Under the pieces are notes generated by a model. The model made no database searches. It was given only the letters and a program-made list of their open reading frames with translations, and had not been told where the DNA came from. From positions 1,364,001-1,428,000 of the forward strand of contig NIOB01000001.1 of the NCBI GenBank assembly GCA_002189105.1: a DNA stretch of 64,000 bases. Direction: 5' to 3'. Below, piece by piece: positions 8,230-16,681 of this stretch. The DNA comes from Saccharibacillus soli. GTDB lineage: Bacteria > Bacillota > Bacilli > Paenibacillales > Paenibacillaceae. A program made the translations under genes and the position numbers. Position 1 is the first letter of the stretch. The number at the start of each line of letters is the position of its first letter.

Positions 8230-9891
8230 ATGGAAGACATGGAACATCAAGAACCAACCCTGGCCCGATTCCTTCGTGCGCTCGAAGATTGTATTTACGT
8301 GATGGATTGGGACGGTGAGCACTTCCGCTACCGCTACGTTAACCGTGCAGCCTCGGCACTCAGCCAGATTGGCCCCGAACACATGGGCATGACTTTCTTC
8401 GATGTTTATAAACACGAGCCGGAAATGGCTAGATATTTGCATCATAAATACAAACGAGTTGTGGAAGGACGCGAAAGCATCCGTTTTGCCGATGGGACCC
8501 TTCTTCCTACCGGCGCACTCAGCGGCGAAAGTATCCTCTCCCCCATCTTTGGGCCAGAGGGGGATACAGGTTCCATTGAAGCGGTGGTCTGTGTAACGCG
8601 GGATATGGTCTCCAGCGCAGAGCGCGGTCAGCGGCTGCACCACTATGCCTATCACGATGAACTCACACAGCTGTTCAATCGGCGTTTTCTGTATGAATTT
8701 ATCGCCAAGCCTTTCAGCTTGTTCCTCATTGATCTCGACAACTTCAAAAATATCAACGATGCGCTTGGGCATGAGATCGGTGACACCCTGCTGACCGAGG
8801 TAGCCCAACGATTCCGGCATACATTCGGCCCTCCTCACATTATTGCCAGACAAGGAGCCGATGAATTCATCATCGTCTGTGACCAACCGATCACTCGCGC
8901 TTCAGACAAGGCCAGGCTGATCCTGGAAGTGCTGGACAAGCCTTTTCTGCTGGGCGATCGGATGATTCGGGTTAGCGCCAGCATTGGCTTCTCCTCCTCT
9001 TCCGAACGTACCGAATTGTCTGCTCTACTGCGTCAGGCGGATATTGCGCTGTACTATGCCAAGAGCAAGGGTCGCAGCCGGTATCATGAATATAACGAGT
9101 CGATTCGCTACGATCAGGTCGTCAAGTTCGATTACGAGATTGCGCTCAATCAGTGTATCGAACGCGATGAGCTGCTGCTGCATTATCAGCCGATCTTCGA
9201 TGCTTCACGCAACAAGGTCGTCGAGGTCGAAGCGCTGCTGCGCTGGAATCTGGAACACACCCGGCTGGTCTCTCCAGCGGACTTCATTCCTGTTGCTGAA
9301 GAGACCGGGTTGATCGTGCCCATCGGAGAATGGGTGATCCGACAGGCCTGCAAAGACTTCCCCAAGATCCGGGAGCGGTTTGGCCCGGATATACGGATCG
9401 CCATCAATATTTCCCGTGCCCAGTTTGAAGAAGAGAACTTCGTGGATCGGCTGAATGAGATCATTGCACAGGAGGGGCTGACTCCCGCTCAATTCGATCT
9501 GGAAGTGACCGAGACCCTCGTGATGCGCAACCTAGAAGAAATCTGTGTCATTCTGGAGAAACTTCGCGCTCAGGGCTATATGGTGTCCCTGGACGACTTT
9601 GGCACAGGCTATTCGTCACTGGGGATTCTCGCACAGATTCCGATTGACAAGTTCAAGCTTGACCGTTCCTTTATCGTTCAGATGAACCCTGCCGTCATCT
9701 CCGCGCTGCTGGCTATGGCTAGAGCGATGAATCTGGATGTTGTGGCAGAAGGGGTGGAAGACGGCGAACAGCTGATCCAGCTGATGAATATGGGATGCCC
9801 AGGGATTCAGGGCTATCTGATCTGCCGCCCGATGAGCGTAAATGATCTACCGGGGATCTGGTTCCCTGATATGCTGTCTCATCCTGTCTAA
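8230..9891 (+). CDS. PAS-GGDEF-EAL cyclic-di-GMP signalling protein
   Basis: A 553-residue soluble protein with an N-terminal PAS-like domain (about 10-130), a GGDEF domain and an EAL domain. The diguanylate cyclase motif is degenerate, G209-A-D-E-F. The EAL domain keeps E334-A-L, INIS, ETE, DDFGTGYSS, the Lys of KFKLDRSF, AEGVED and QGY, so it should hydrolyse cyclic-di-GMP. The expected role is a phosphodiesterase whose GGDEF part may be regulatory. The ATG at 8230 follows AGGAGG by 11 bases; another in-frame ATG lies at 8239. It is monocistronic, divergent from the stress gene and followed by a strong terminator. Confidence 0.92.
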   Translation: MEDMEHQEPTLARFLRALEDCIYVMDWDGEHFRYRYVNRAASALSQIGPEHMGMTFFDVYKHEPEMARYLHHKYKRVVEGRESIRFADGTLLPTGALSGESILSPIFGPEGDTGSIEAVVCVTRDMVSSAERGQRLHHYAYHDELTQLFNRRFLYEFIAKPFSLFLIDLDNFKNINDALGHEIGDTLLTEVAQRFRHTFGPPHIIARQGADEFIIVCDQPITRASDKARLILEVLDKPFLLGDRMIRVSASIGFSSSSERTELSALLRQADIALYYAKSKGRSRYHEYNESIRYDQVVKFDYEIALNQCIERDELLLHYQPIFDASRNKVVEVEALLRWNLEHTRLVSPADFIPVAEETGLIVPIGEWVIRQACKDFPKIRERFGPDIRIAINISRAQFEEENFVDRLNEIIAQEGLTPAQFDLEVTETLVMRNLEEICVILEKLRAQGYMVSLDDFGTGYSSLGILAQIPIDKFKLDRSFIVQMNPAVISALLAMARAMNLDVVAEGVEDGEQLIQLMNMGCPGIQGYLICRPMSVNDLPGIWFPDMLSHPV

Positions 9892-9993
9892 GATGCAGAC
9901 CCCTGATTATACTTCTCCTGTCTTGGCTGCGGCTTGTCGCTGGGGCTTGGATCACTTGGGAGAAAGCTGGGAAGAAGACCTTGATCCCTACTC

Positions 9994-10042
9994 AAAAAAG
10001 CTGTGCCGTTCCGCGTTCTGCGGATACATGCACAGCTTTTTT
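9994..10042 (+). terminator. terminator with nested hairpin
   Basis: AAAAAAGCTGTGC and GCACAGCTTTTTT pair over 13 bp around a second small hairpin (CCGCG / TGCGG, 10011-10023). It can serve the GGDEF-EAL gene and, in reverse, the small protein gene on the minus strand. Confidence 0.8.
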
Positions 10043-10118
10043 GTTCATACACTTTTACCGAATACACTGATCCACGCCCGTTCGCTGTAGATCGGGAGAA
10101 GCTTCAGGCATCCGCCTA

Positions 10119-10274
10119 TCACTGAATCAGACCCAATTGACGCGCTTGTTCTTCGGTCAGGATAAATTGTTCATTGTCCCAATAATCCTTGTCCGCGTCG
10201 AGACCAAACATCCGAATCACCTGATCCCAGATCTTCCGCTGCATCGCTTCTTCCTGTGTAATCATGATCTTCAT
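10119..10274 (-). CDS. small hypothetical protein, 51 aa
   Basis: A short ORF beginning MKIMITQEEAMQRKIWDQ and ending ILTEEQARQLGLIQ. It is acidic, soluble and predicted helical, with two similar glutamate-rich helices (TQEEA and TEEQA) around a central FGLDADKDYW segment. GGAAAGGGG precedes the ATG with slightly long spacing. It lies 86 bp downstream of tag on the same strand, and the nested terminator follows it. The amino-acid pattern looks like a real protein rather than noise, but no function is recognised. Confidence 0.6.
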   Translation of the reverse strand: MKIMITQEEAMQRKIWDQVIRMFGLDADKDYWDNEQFILTEEQARQLGLIQ

Positions 10275-10360
10275 GGTGTATGCCCCTTTCCCAGTCCGTT
10301 GATTAAGGCTTTCCTATCGGAACATTACCCCAAGATCGGGACTTTCGACGCGCCAGGCGG

Positions 10361-10963
10361 CTAACTTCCTGTAGGCTGTGCAGATGCAGGCGCCCGGTGA
10401 TGACGGAAGCAATGCTGAAGATGATCGTCCACCATTCCGGAAGCCTGCATCAGTGCATAACAGATGGTACTTCCGACAAAACCAAATCCCCGCTTCTTGA
10501 GATCCTTGGACAGACGATCGGAAATTTCAGTTCGGGCAGGCACCTCTTCAGGCTGATTCCAGCTGCCTACCCGGGGTTTGCCGTCCACAAATGCCCAGAT
10601 GTAAGCATCGAAACTGCCAAATTCACGTTGAACTTGCAGGAACGCTTTCGCATTTCGCACGGTGGACTCCAGCTTCAACCGATTGCGAATCAGACCCGAA
10701 TCCTGCATTAGCTCGTCGATCTTCGATGCGTCGTATTCCGCTATCTTCGCCGGATCAAAGCCATGCAGCACCTCACGGTAGCGCTCGCGCTTTTTGAGTA
10801 CCGTGTACCAGCTTAATCCCGCCTGTGCCCCTTCCAGCGTCAACAGCTCAAACCATTTTTGATCCTCATGTACGGGAACGCCCCATTCCTCGTCGTGATA
10901 ACGGATATAGAGCGGATCTTCATTAACCCAGCGGCATCTTACCGTCTGCGTGGCTGCTGTCAT
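10361..10963 (-). CDS. tag: DNA-3-methyladenine glycosylase I
   Basis: A 200-residue base-excision repair enzyme removing 3-methyladenine from DNA. Tag signatures are RCRWVNEDPLYIRYHDEEWG at the N-terminus, LTLEGAQAGLSW with the conserved active-site glutamate, and the C-terminal DDHLQHC segment. The zinc ligands of the family can be matched to Cys9 or Cys10 and His23 near the N-terminus and the His/Cys pair near residue 180. Length agrees with the family. The ATG follows AAGGTGG. It lies 52 bp downstream of the ltaS-like gene and probably shares its transcript. Confidence 0.95.
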   Translation of the reverse strand: MTAATQTVRCRWVNEDPLYIRYHDEEWGVPVHEDQKWFELLTLEGAQAGLSWYTVLKKRERYREVLHGFDPAKIAEYDASKIDELMQDSGLIRNRLKLESTVRNAKAFLQVQREFGSFDAYIWAFVDGKPRVGSWNQPEEVPARTEISDRLSKDLKKRGFGFVGSTICYALMQASGMVDDHLQHCFRHHRAPASAQPTGS

Positions 10964-11015
10964 GTCTTCTTACCACCTTCTGCCTTCGCTGTTTGGCTTC
11001 ATTGTCCGCATAAAC

Positions 11016-13025
11016 CTATTCTTCAGGAAGCCCACGCTTGGGCAGCACTTTGACATAATCGTCCGAGAGCTTCATCAGCTGCAAGATATATTCATAGTCC
11101 TGACGATAAGGCTCAAGATCGGTGACGGGTTCATGAGTATCCAGACGAACCGCTGTTCCATCATCGAATCCTTCACCTGGAATAAACAGAACGCCATCGC
11201 CTACAAAAGATCCGGTCGGCAGATAGTAGCGGATGCCGACGACGTTACGATCCGTGTTCAACAGATCTCGTCCGAACGCGGTATAGCCTTCTTGGTTCAA
11301 TGAGATTCCCAGAAGATTCATCAAGGTCGGTACAAAATCCATCTGCCCGCCGGACAATTCGATCTTCTTGCCCTGCTCTACTCCCGGTACATGAACAATC
11401 AGCGGAATATTGAAGCGGCTGATATTCGCGTCGTAGGAGATGCCGAGCATCGACGAAACCCAGCTTGGGTCATTTTCAGCCGTGGATAATCCGCCATGGT
11501 CGCCATAGACCAGCAGCACCGTGTCATCCCATAAGCCTTTTTCCTTCAGACCATCGATCAGCTTGCCAAGCGCATAATCTGTATAATGCTGCGCATTCAG
11601 ATAACTGCCGAGCTGTGTGCCCTGCAAGCGTTCTGGAAGTTTCAGTTGGGCAAACTGCTCCGGCACTTCAAACGGTGCATGGCTGGAAGTGGTGACGAAT
11701 TGGGCGTAAAATGGCGAACCATCGGCGTTCATCTCCTGAATTTTCTCCAAGCCTACCCGATACATCTCTTCATCTGAAGCTCCAAAATTGTTGAAATGAT
11801 CGTTATTATAGCTCGGTTTATCATAATAATTCTGGAAGCCTAGTGCGGGATACAGCTGATTCCGATCCCAAAATGTAGCGTTGTTAATCTGGAACGTAGC
11901 CGTCTTGTAACCTTTCTCCTCCAATAAACGCGGCGAACTTGGGATTTGGCGATCGCCGTAGCCTTTGGACATCGCAATCTTGCCCGTCGGATAGATCGAT
12001 GTATTAGAGATAAACTCGGCATCCGAGGTGTTCCCCTGTCCAATCTGCTGGAAAATATTTGGGAAATAAAAACTTTTATTAGCCAGCTTGTTCAGGTTGG
12101 GCGTCACTTCGGTTCCGTCCAGCTTGTATCCAATCGGGAAGTTTTGGAACGACTCCATCTGTACGACAATTACGTTCTTTCCTTTGGCAGCGCCAAAATA
12201 AGCAGGTTGGCTGGCTGCTGGCTTACCGGGGGCCTCCTGTCCGTTAGCGTTGACACCCGAAGCTCCTTTGTTCTCTACAAAAGGAAAAGCATCCTGAAGC
12301 GCCTTGACCTGGGACGCAATTTCTTCAGGAGAGGTGGAAGCGATCATTTCCTGCTCCTGACGCTTCTCGATTGCGGTGCTGACCTGATAATTCAGGAAAC
12401 CTACATTCTCGGCGCGTACGATCTCATTGCTAATTGCCAGACCCCGATTGATCCAGAACCCGGACAGCAGCAGACAGATCAGCAGCAGGACAGATACCGC
12501 AATCCGGCTCATGCGCGTTGCCGCACCATTCCAGGCCGCCAGGTTATGCTTGCGGTCGGCAGTTCCAAAGCTCAGACGATTGCGATTCATGCGGCGATGA
12601 ACAGCTGTCCATCCCCAGCGAATCCCCATCACCAGCAGATCGGCAAAAAACAGGAAGTAGATCGGCTTAATCAAGCCGCTTACTACGTTACCTACTTCCG
12701 GGACTTGTCCCAATGCAGTCAGGACGGCGTAAGTGGGAACCGAACCAAAATACGAATGATATACAGCCGCCGCAAACAGCAGCAAAGACAGGGGCAGATT
12801 GACAATCCAGGCTGTACGCACGCGCCAGCGATGAGGAACGATCAGTTCCATCAGGCAGGTCAGACCGAGAGCCGTTGATAAGTCCACCACAAGTCCACCG
12901 GGCTGAAATTCCGAGAAGAAGAACCAGCGCAGCAGCAGCAGCTTGGCAAACAGAATACAGAATACGGTTATGAATACACGATCCGGTCTTCGCGTCGTTT
13001 CCCGTCGGGCAGTCGTTAGATGCAT
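11016..13025 (-). CDS. LtaS-like lipoteichoic acid synthase / phosphoglycerol transferase
   Basis: A 669-residue membrane enzyme. Five N-terminal transmembrane helices (about 15-180) anchor an extracellular sulfatase-fold domain. Catalytic features of LtaS are present: metal-binding E291 in VQMESFQN, nucleophile T333 in GNTSDAEF, and D509-H510 in VYGDHGGL. The reaction is transfer of glycerol phosphate from phosphatidylglycerol to a growing lipoteichoic acid chain or primer. Bacillales carry several paralogues (synthases, primase YvgJ, stress form YfnI), and which one this is cannot be decided here. It has its own strong promoter with a repeat element, and tag follows. Confidence 0.92.
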   Translation of the reverse strand: MHLTTARRETTRRPDRVFITVFCILFAKLLLLRWFFFSEFQPGGLVVDLSTALGLTCLMELIVPHRWRVRTAWIVNLPLSLLLFAAAVYHSYFGSVPTYAVLTALGQVPEVGNVVSGLIKPIYFLFFADLLVMGIRWGWTAVHRRMNRNRLSFGTADRKHNLAAWNGAATRMSRIAVSVLLLICLLLSGFWINRGLAISNEIVRAENVGFLNYQVSTAIEKRQEQEMIASTSPEEIASQVKALQDAFPFVENKGASGVNANGQEAPGKPAASQPAYFGAAKGKNVIVVQMESFQNFPIGYKLDGTEVTPNLNKLANKSFYFPNIFQQIGQGNTSDAEFISNTSIYPTGKIAMSKGYGDRQIPSSPRLLEEKGYKTATFQINNATFWDRNQLYPALGFQNYYDKPSYNNDHFNNFGASDEEMYRVGLEKIQEMNADGSPFYAQFVTTSSHAPFEVPEQFAQLKLPERLQGTQLGSYLNAQHYTDYALGKLIDGLKEKGLWDDTVLLVYGDHGGLSTAENDPSWVSSMLGISYDANISRFNIPLIVHVPGVEQGKKIELSGGQMDFVPTLMNLLGISLNQEGYTAFGRDLLNTDRNVVGIRYYLPTGSFVGDGVLFIPGEGFDDGTAVRLDTHEPVTDLEPYRQDYEYILQLMKLSDDYVKVLPKRGLPEE

Positions 13026-13076
13026 GGCAAATCACCTTCTTTGGTTAGAGATTGATAATATCGGATTCAAATTTCC

Positions 13077-13113
13077 ATTATAAAACACTCTCTTTACATG
13101 GTCAAAACACTCT
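13077..13113 (-). promoter_or_regulatory. sigma-A promoter with direct repeats upstream of the ltaS-like gene
   Basis: On the minus strand TTGACC (13105-13100) and TATAAT (13082-13077) are separated by 17 bp. AGAGTGTTTT occurs twice 22 bp apart (two helical turns), once within the spacer and once overlapping and extending upstream of the -35 box (13113-13104), suggesting regulator binding. Confidence 0.65.
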
Positions 13114-13136
13114 GCTTACAAAACCACCAATCTATG

Positions 13137-13174
13137 CAAAAAAATAAGCCTTCCGGAACCTGAAGTTCCGAAAG
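13137..13174 (-). terminator. terminator after the phosphodiesterase gene
   Basis: On the minus strand CTTTCGGAAC / GTTCCGGAAG pair with one mismatch and are followed by GCTTATTTTTTTG. It lies just downstream of the stop at 13200. Confidence 0.75.
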
Positions 13175-13199
13175 ACCTCGTTAAAGCAGCTGCCTTATT

Positions 13200-13862
13200 C
13201 TAGCGCTTGGAATCCATATAACGGTGCTCAAATGTCATGACTTCTGCGGTTAACGTGATGATGCCATAGGAATAACGTTCCTGTCTGCGTTTATCTGTGG
13301 GAGAACCGGGATTGAACAGTTGAACGGGAGAAGCAGGGTGCGCCCGTTCAACCCATTTGGACACCGGAATATGGGAATGGCCGAATACAATAATCTCGAC
13401 GTCCTCCTCTGCGAAGGCCGCAAGCGCGTTATTTTCCGTCCCTCCCCTTCCCAGATGTCCATGCGTCAATCCAATCCGGCGGCCGCCAATCTCAATGATC
13501 CGGTGGAATCCCCAGCGTTCTGCGATTGCCGCTCCATCGTTATTGCCGGCCACGCCTTCAACAGGCGCATAAGCGGCCAATCGATCATATACTTCAGGCG
13601 CTGTCCAATCGCCGGCATGCAGAATAAGATCGACGCCGGCAGACAATTCCTCTATCAGAACAGGCGGCAGCTCCTTGGCCATTCGGAACATATGGGTATC
13701 CGAGACCACAGCAATCTGGATAACCGGTTCAGCCTGGACTTCCGCTGCCTCTGAGCGGACTTGCTCTTTGCTGGATTGCACGCTGCTTGACCGTGCTTTA
13801 CTGAATTGCAACTCACTGAATTGGATCGTCCTGATCTCATCGGCTGCTCTCTGTCTGCTCAT
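13200..13862 (-). CDS. YfcE/MJ0936-type metallophosphodiesterase
   Basis: A 220-residue calcineurin-like phosphoesterase with all dinuclear metal motifs: DTH, GDW, GNND, HGH and GHSH. These small cytoplasmic enzymes hydrolyse phosphodiesters; the physiological substrate is unknown. Unusually, about 45 residues rich in Ser, Gln and Glu precede the VVSDTH strand where homologues normally begin. The ATG overlaps the upstream FhuF-like stop by one base (TGATG), indicating translational coupling and supporting this start. A terminator follows. Confidence 0.9.
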   Translation of the reverse strand: MSRQRAADEIRTIQFSELQFSKARSSSVQSSKEQVRSEAAEVQAEPVIQIAVVSDTHMFRMAKELPPVLIEELSAGVDLILHAGDWTAPEVYDRLAAYAPVEGVAGNNDGAAIAERWGFHRIIEIGGRRIGLTHGHLGRGGTENNALAAFAEEDVEIIVFGHSHIPVSKWVERAHPASPVQLFNPGSPTDKRRQERYSYGIITLTAEVMTFEHRYMDSKR

Positions 13863-14674
13863 CAGGCCCGAGCCTTCGCGCGAAGCTCCGCGCGTTCCCG
13901 TTCATTTAACTTGGGACAGGTGTAACAATACTGTCCACTGGGCAGCGTATGATACAGGCAGCAGCTGGGGCGCAGCTGGATCTGCTGCGCCGGATCGGTG
14001 GGATGTTCGACATAGCGCAGGCGCAGGTCGAACGGATTTTTCTTGCGGCCGAACACATCCGGCTCCAGCGTCTTATGCAGCCTGTAATCGCGTTCCAGCT
14101 GTTCGCGGGCAGGCGACAGCATGACGCTGATCTCGGGATGAGTTCGCCAGGTCTCGGCGAAATATTCCAGTCGGCCCGGCAGCTGGGCCCAGATCATGCC
14201 CACGGCGAGGCCGGACACCGCCGCGAAATTCTCAAACAGACGGCGGCAGGTCTCGCCGTAGAAGCGACGAAGGGCTTCGCGCGTCCATTCGTCGCGCGCT
14301 TCCTCCGCCTGCGGCGCCGTCTCGGCTGCCCGGCTGCCGATGACAAAATTCAGCGCATGTCCCTGCGGCGTGCGCAGCAGCTGGGCGCTTAGGTTATCCG
14401 CCGAGAAGTCGGGTCTCAGACTGGCGGCGGCCGGGAAATACAGCGAAGCGACGACCACGCCGCTGAACCAGCTGCAAAAATAAGTCACCGCCGCTTGCAG
14501 GTCGGGCGCTTCCAGAACCTCTGCGAAGGCGCGCAGAAAGACCTTCGCGCCCTCCGGCGTGGACAGCTCCGCAAGGGTAAGCGTAACCTCGGCGTCGCTC
14601 TTGGGTTCGGCGGTCATATAGAACTGCGGCTGAAGCAGACCGGGATCAAATACGACCTGGGACTCCTGAGTCAT
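13862..14674 (-). CDS. FhuF-like (2Fe-2S) protein, possible ferric-siderophore reductase
   Basis: A 270-residue protein whose C-terminus carries C238-C239-x10-C250-x2-C253, the CC-x10-C-x2-C cluster motif of FhuF ferric-siderophore reductases. The rest fits the weakly conserved IucA/FhuF-type fold. Expected role is cytoplasmic reduction of iron from imported siderophore. The start is ATG at 14674 behind AAAGGA. The longer ORF would begin with the TTG at 14758, which is the -35 box of a well-formed promoter. GC content at third positions is visibly higher than in neighbours. It is coupled to the phosphodiesterase gene. No convincing Fur box was found. Confidence 0.75.
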   Translation of the reverse strand: MTQESQVVFDPGLLQPQFYMTAEPKSDAEVTLTLAELSTPEGAKVFLRAFAEVLEAPDLQAAVTYFCSWFSGVVVASLYFPAAASLRPDFSADNLSAQLLRTPQGHALNFVIGSRAAETAPQAEEARDEWTREALRRFYGETCRRLFENFAAVSGLAVGMIWAQLPGRLEYFAETWRTHPEISVMLSPAREQLERDYRLHKTLEPDVFGRKKNPFDLRLRYVEHPTDPAQQIQLRPSCCLYHTLPSGQYCYTCPKLNERERAELRAKARA

Positions 14675-14729
14675 GTGGAGTTCATCCTTTCCATAATTGG
14701 CCTTATGCCTCGTTATCTTTGCTAGATCT

Positions 14730-14758
14730 ATCGTAGCGGAATGAGGCGTATAGTTCAA
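14730..14758 (-). promoter_or_regulatory. promoter of the FhuF-like gene
   Basis: On the minus strand TTGAAC (14758-14753) and TACGAT (14735-14730) have a 17-bp spacer and lie 56 bp upstream of the ATG. Confidence 0.5.
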
Positions 14759-14805
14759 CGATCGTTCACCGGTTTACAATCAACTCTTCTCCTATTCCAG
14801 CGTAA

Positions 14806-14842
14806 ATAAAAAAAGCCGCTCCCTCTAGTCTCAGGCAGCGGC
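14806..14842 (-). terminator. terminator of the pst operon
   Basis: On the minus strand GCCGCTGCCT pairs with AGGGAGCGGC (one mismatch) and is followed by TTTTTTTATTT. It is about 160 bp beyond the pstB stop. The rest of the 329-bp gap 14675-15003 shows only the FhuF promoter and no ORF worth calling. Confidence 0.75.
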
Positions 14843-15003
14843 AAAAAACAGATCGTATGAATGGTGAATAAGGGCGACCCGGCAGCCGAAGCGATGCTGT
14901 CTCTTCGGGAATGTCCGAATCGCATGCAATTAACGGCACAGGCTCTGCCTGCTGCATGAGATACAAGCTGAATAAGCAGCCTTGCTGCTCATCATTGGTT
15001 CAA

Positions 15004-15771
15004 TCAACCGAAGCGCCCCATGATGTACTCCTGGGTCATCTGGTTGGAAGGATTCGAGAACAGCTTGGTCGTCTCATCATGTTCAATCAGATTGCCCAGA
15101 TAGAAATAGGCGGTCGAATCGGAGACGCGTGCAGCCTGCTGCATATTGTGCGTCACGATCACGATGCGAAGTTCTTTTTTCAACTCGATAATCAGTTCTT
15201 CAACCTTGCCCGTCGATACCGGGTCAAGCGCGGAAGCCGGCTCGTCCAGCAGCAGAATCTGCGGACTGACAGACAAGGCGCGTGCGATGCACAGACGCTG
15301 CTGCTGACCGCCGGACAGAGCCAAAGCCGACTCTTTTAGACGATCCTTGACCTCGTCCCACAGCGCGGCGCGGCGAAGGCTCTGCTCCACGATCTCGTCC
15401 AGTTTCTTTTTGCTTTTGGTTCCGTGATAACGAGGACCAAAAGCGATATTTTCGTAGATCGACTTATAAAAAGGATTCGGACGCTGCCAGACCATGCCGA
15501 TCTTCTGTCGAAGGGTAATGGCGTCCGTATCTTTGTCGTTCAAGTCTTCTCCATCCATCCAGATCTTGCCGACCACTTTGGCCGACGCGATCTCGTCATT
15601 CATCCGGTTCAGGGAGCGCAGGAAAGTCGATTTCCCGCATCCCGAAGGTCCGATCAGGGCGGTTACGCTTTTCTCCGGAAATTCCATATTGATCTTCTTG
15701 ACGGCTTCGTTGGTACCGTAGAACACGCTCAGTTCTTCCGTACCGAAGCGGGGTTGCGTACTGGTCTGCAT
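15004..15771 (-). CDS. pstB: phosphate ABC transporter ATP-binding protein
   Basis: A 255-residue ATPase with Walker [10 protein letters not shown], signature LSGGQQQRL and Walker B ILLLDEP, plus the PstB-typical LRSLNRMND and [12 protein letters not shown]. It powers high-affinity phosphate import with PstS, PstC and PstA. AGGAGG precedes the ATG by 9 bases. It is the last gene of pstSCAB; no phoU follows before the terminator. Confidence 0.97.
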   Translation of the reverse strand: MQTSTQPRFGTEELSVFYGTNEAVKKINMEFPEKSVTALIGPSGCGKSTFLRSLNRMNDEIASAKVVGKIWMDGEDLNDKDTDAITLRQKIGMVWQRPNPFYKSIYENIAFGPRYHGTKSKKKLDEIVEQSLRRAALWDEVKDRLKESALALSGGQQQRLCIARALSVSPQILLLDEPASALDPVSTGKVEELIIELKKELRIVIVTHNMQQAARVSDSTAYFYLGNLIEHDETTKLFSNPSNQMTQEYIMGRFG

Positions 15772-15784
15772 AACGGAAGTCCTC

Positions 15785-16681
15785 CTAGTTTACTTGTTTG
15801 GAAGCAGTGATTTTGCGGTAAACGAAGCGGCCGAACCAACGTGCCACCAGGTTGAACAGCAGCACCATGATAACGAGGACAGCCGAAGCACCTGCCGATA
15901 CGTCTTTCGCATCCGGAATACGGCCTTCACTATTAACCTTCCAGATGTGAACGGCAAGGGTCTCTGCCGAACGCATAGGGTTGATTGGTGAACGGGCATG
16001 GAATGGATTCCAGTCGCTGAAGTTCAGCGGTGGAGTCGTCATCCCCGAGGTGAACAGCAGCGCCGCCGCTTCACCAAATACGCGGCCCGCGGCCAGAATC
16101 GTACCGGTAATCAAGCTTGGCAGAGCAACCGGCAGAAGGATCGATGTGATAATCTTCCACTTGGACAAGCCCAGGGCAAGACCCGCTTCCTTCTGCTCAC
16201 GCGGCACGGCGCGGAACGATTGCTCGGTAATCCGCACCATCAGCGGCAGGTTGAAGATCGCCAGCGCGATCGCGCCGGACAGCAGGGAATAACCGAAGTC
16301 GAACGTGTTGACAAACAGCAGGAGGCCGAACAAGCCGACTACGATCGAAGGGAACGACGACAGCACTTCGACAACGAGTCGAATAAAGCCGGTCAGCTTG
16401 TTGTCCTTGGCGTATTCCGCCATGTAGATCCCGCCGCCAAGTCCCAGCGGTACGGTGATAATCATCGTCAGCACGAGCAGGAACAGCGAGTTGAACAGCT
16501 GAGGCCCGATGCCGCCGCCCGCCTTGAAGTTCTGCGAAGGCGAAGTCAGGAAGTGCCAATCGATGTGCGAGATGCCGCGGATCAGGATGAACCCAAGCAG
16601 CCCGCCCAGAATAGCTACGATCAGCAGGGCAAAGAATATAATGATACCGGTAGCGAGTTTATCGGCAGTTCTGGCTTTCAC
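15785..16681 (-). CDS. pstA: phosphate ABC transporter permease
   Basis: A 298-residue inner-membrane permease with six transmembrane segments and the EAGLALG-type cytoplasmic loop that docks PstB. The start is GTG at 16681, overlapping the pstC stop by 4 bp (GTGA), with GGAGGAATAAGCT upstream. It pairs with PstC to form the phosphate channel. Confidence 0.96.
   Translation of the reverse strand: MKARTADKLATGIIIFFALLIVAILGGLLGFILIRGISHIDWHFLTSPSQNFKAGGGIGPQLFNSLFLLVLTMIITVPLGLGGGIYMAEYAKDNKLTGFIRLVVEVLSSFPSIVVGLFGLLLFVNTFDFGYSLLSGAIALAIFNLPLMVRITEQSFRAVPREQKEAGLALGLSKWKIITSILLPVALPSLITGTILAAGRVFGEAAALLFTSGMTTPPLNFSDWNPFHARSPINPMRSAETLAVHIWKVNSEGRIPDAKDVSAGASAVLVIMVLLFNLVARWFGRFVYRKITASKQVN

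Noticed and set aside
14674-14758. longer FhuF-like protein starting with TTG at 14758
   Set aside because: That TTG is the -35 hexamer of a 17-bp-spaced promoter and lacks a ribosome binding site.
14766-14966. 66-codon open frame on the minus strand after pstB
   Set aside because: It runs through the pst terminator hairpin and has no ribosome binding site or conserved pattern.
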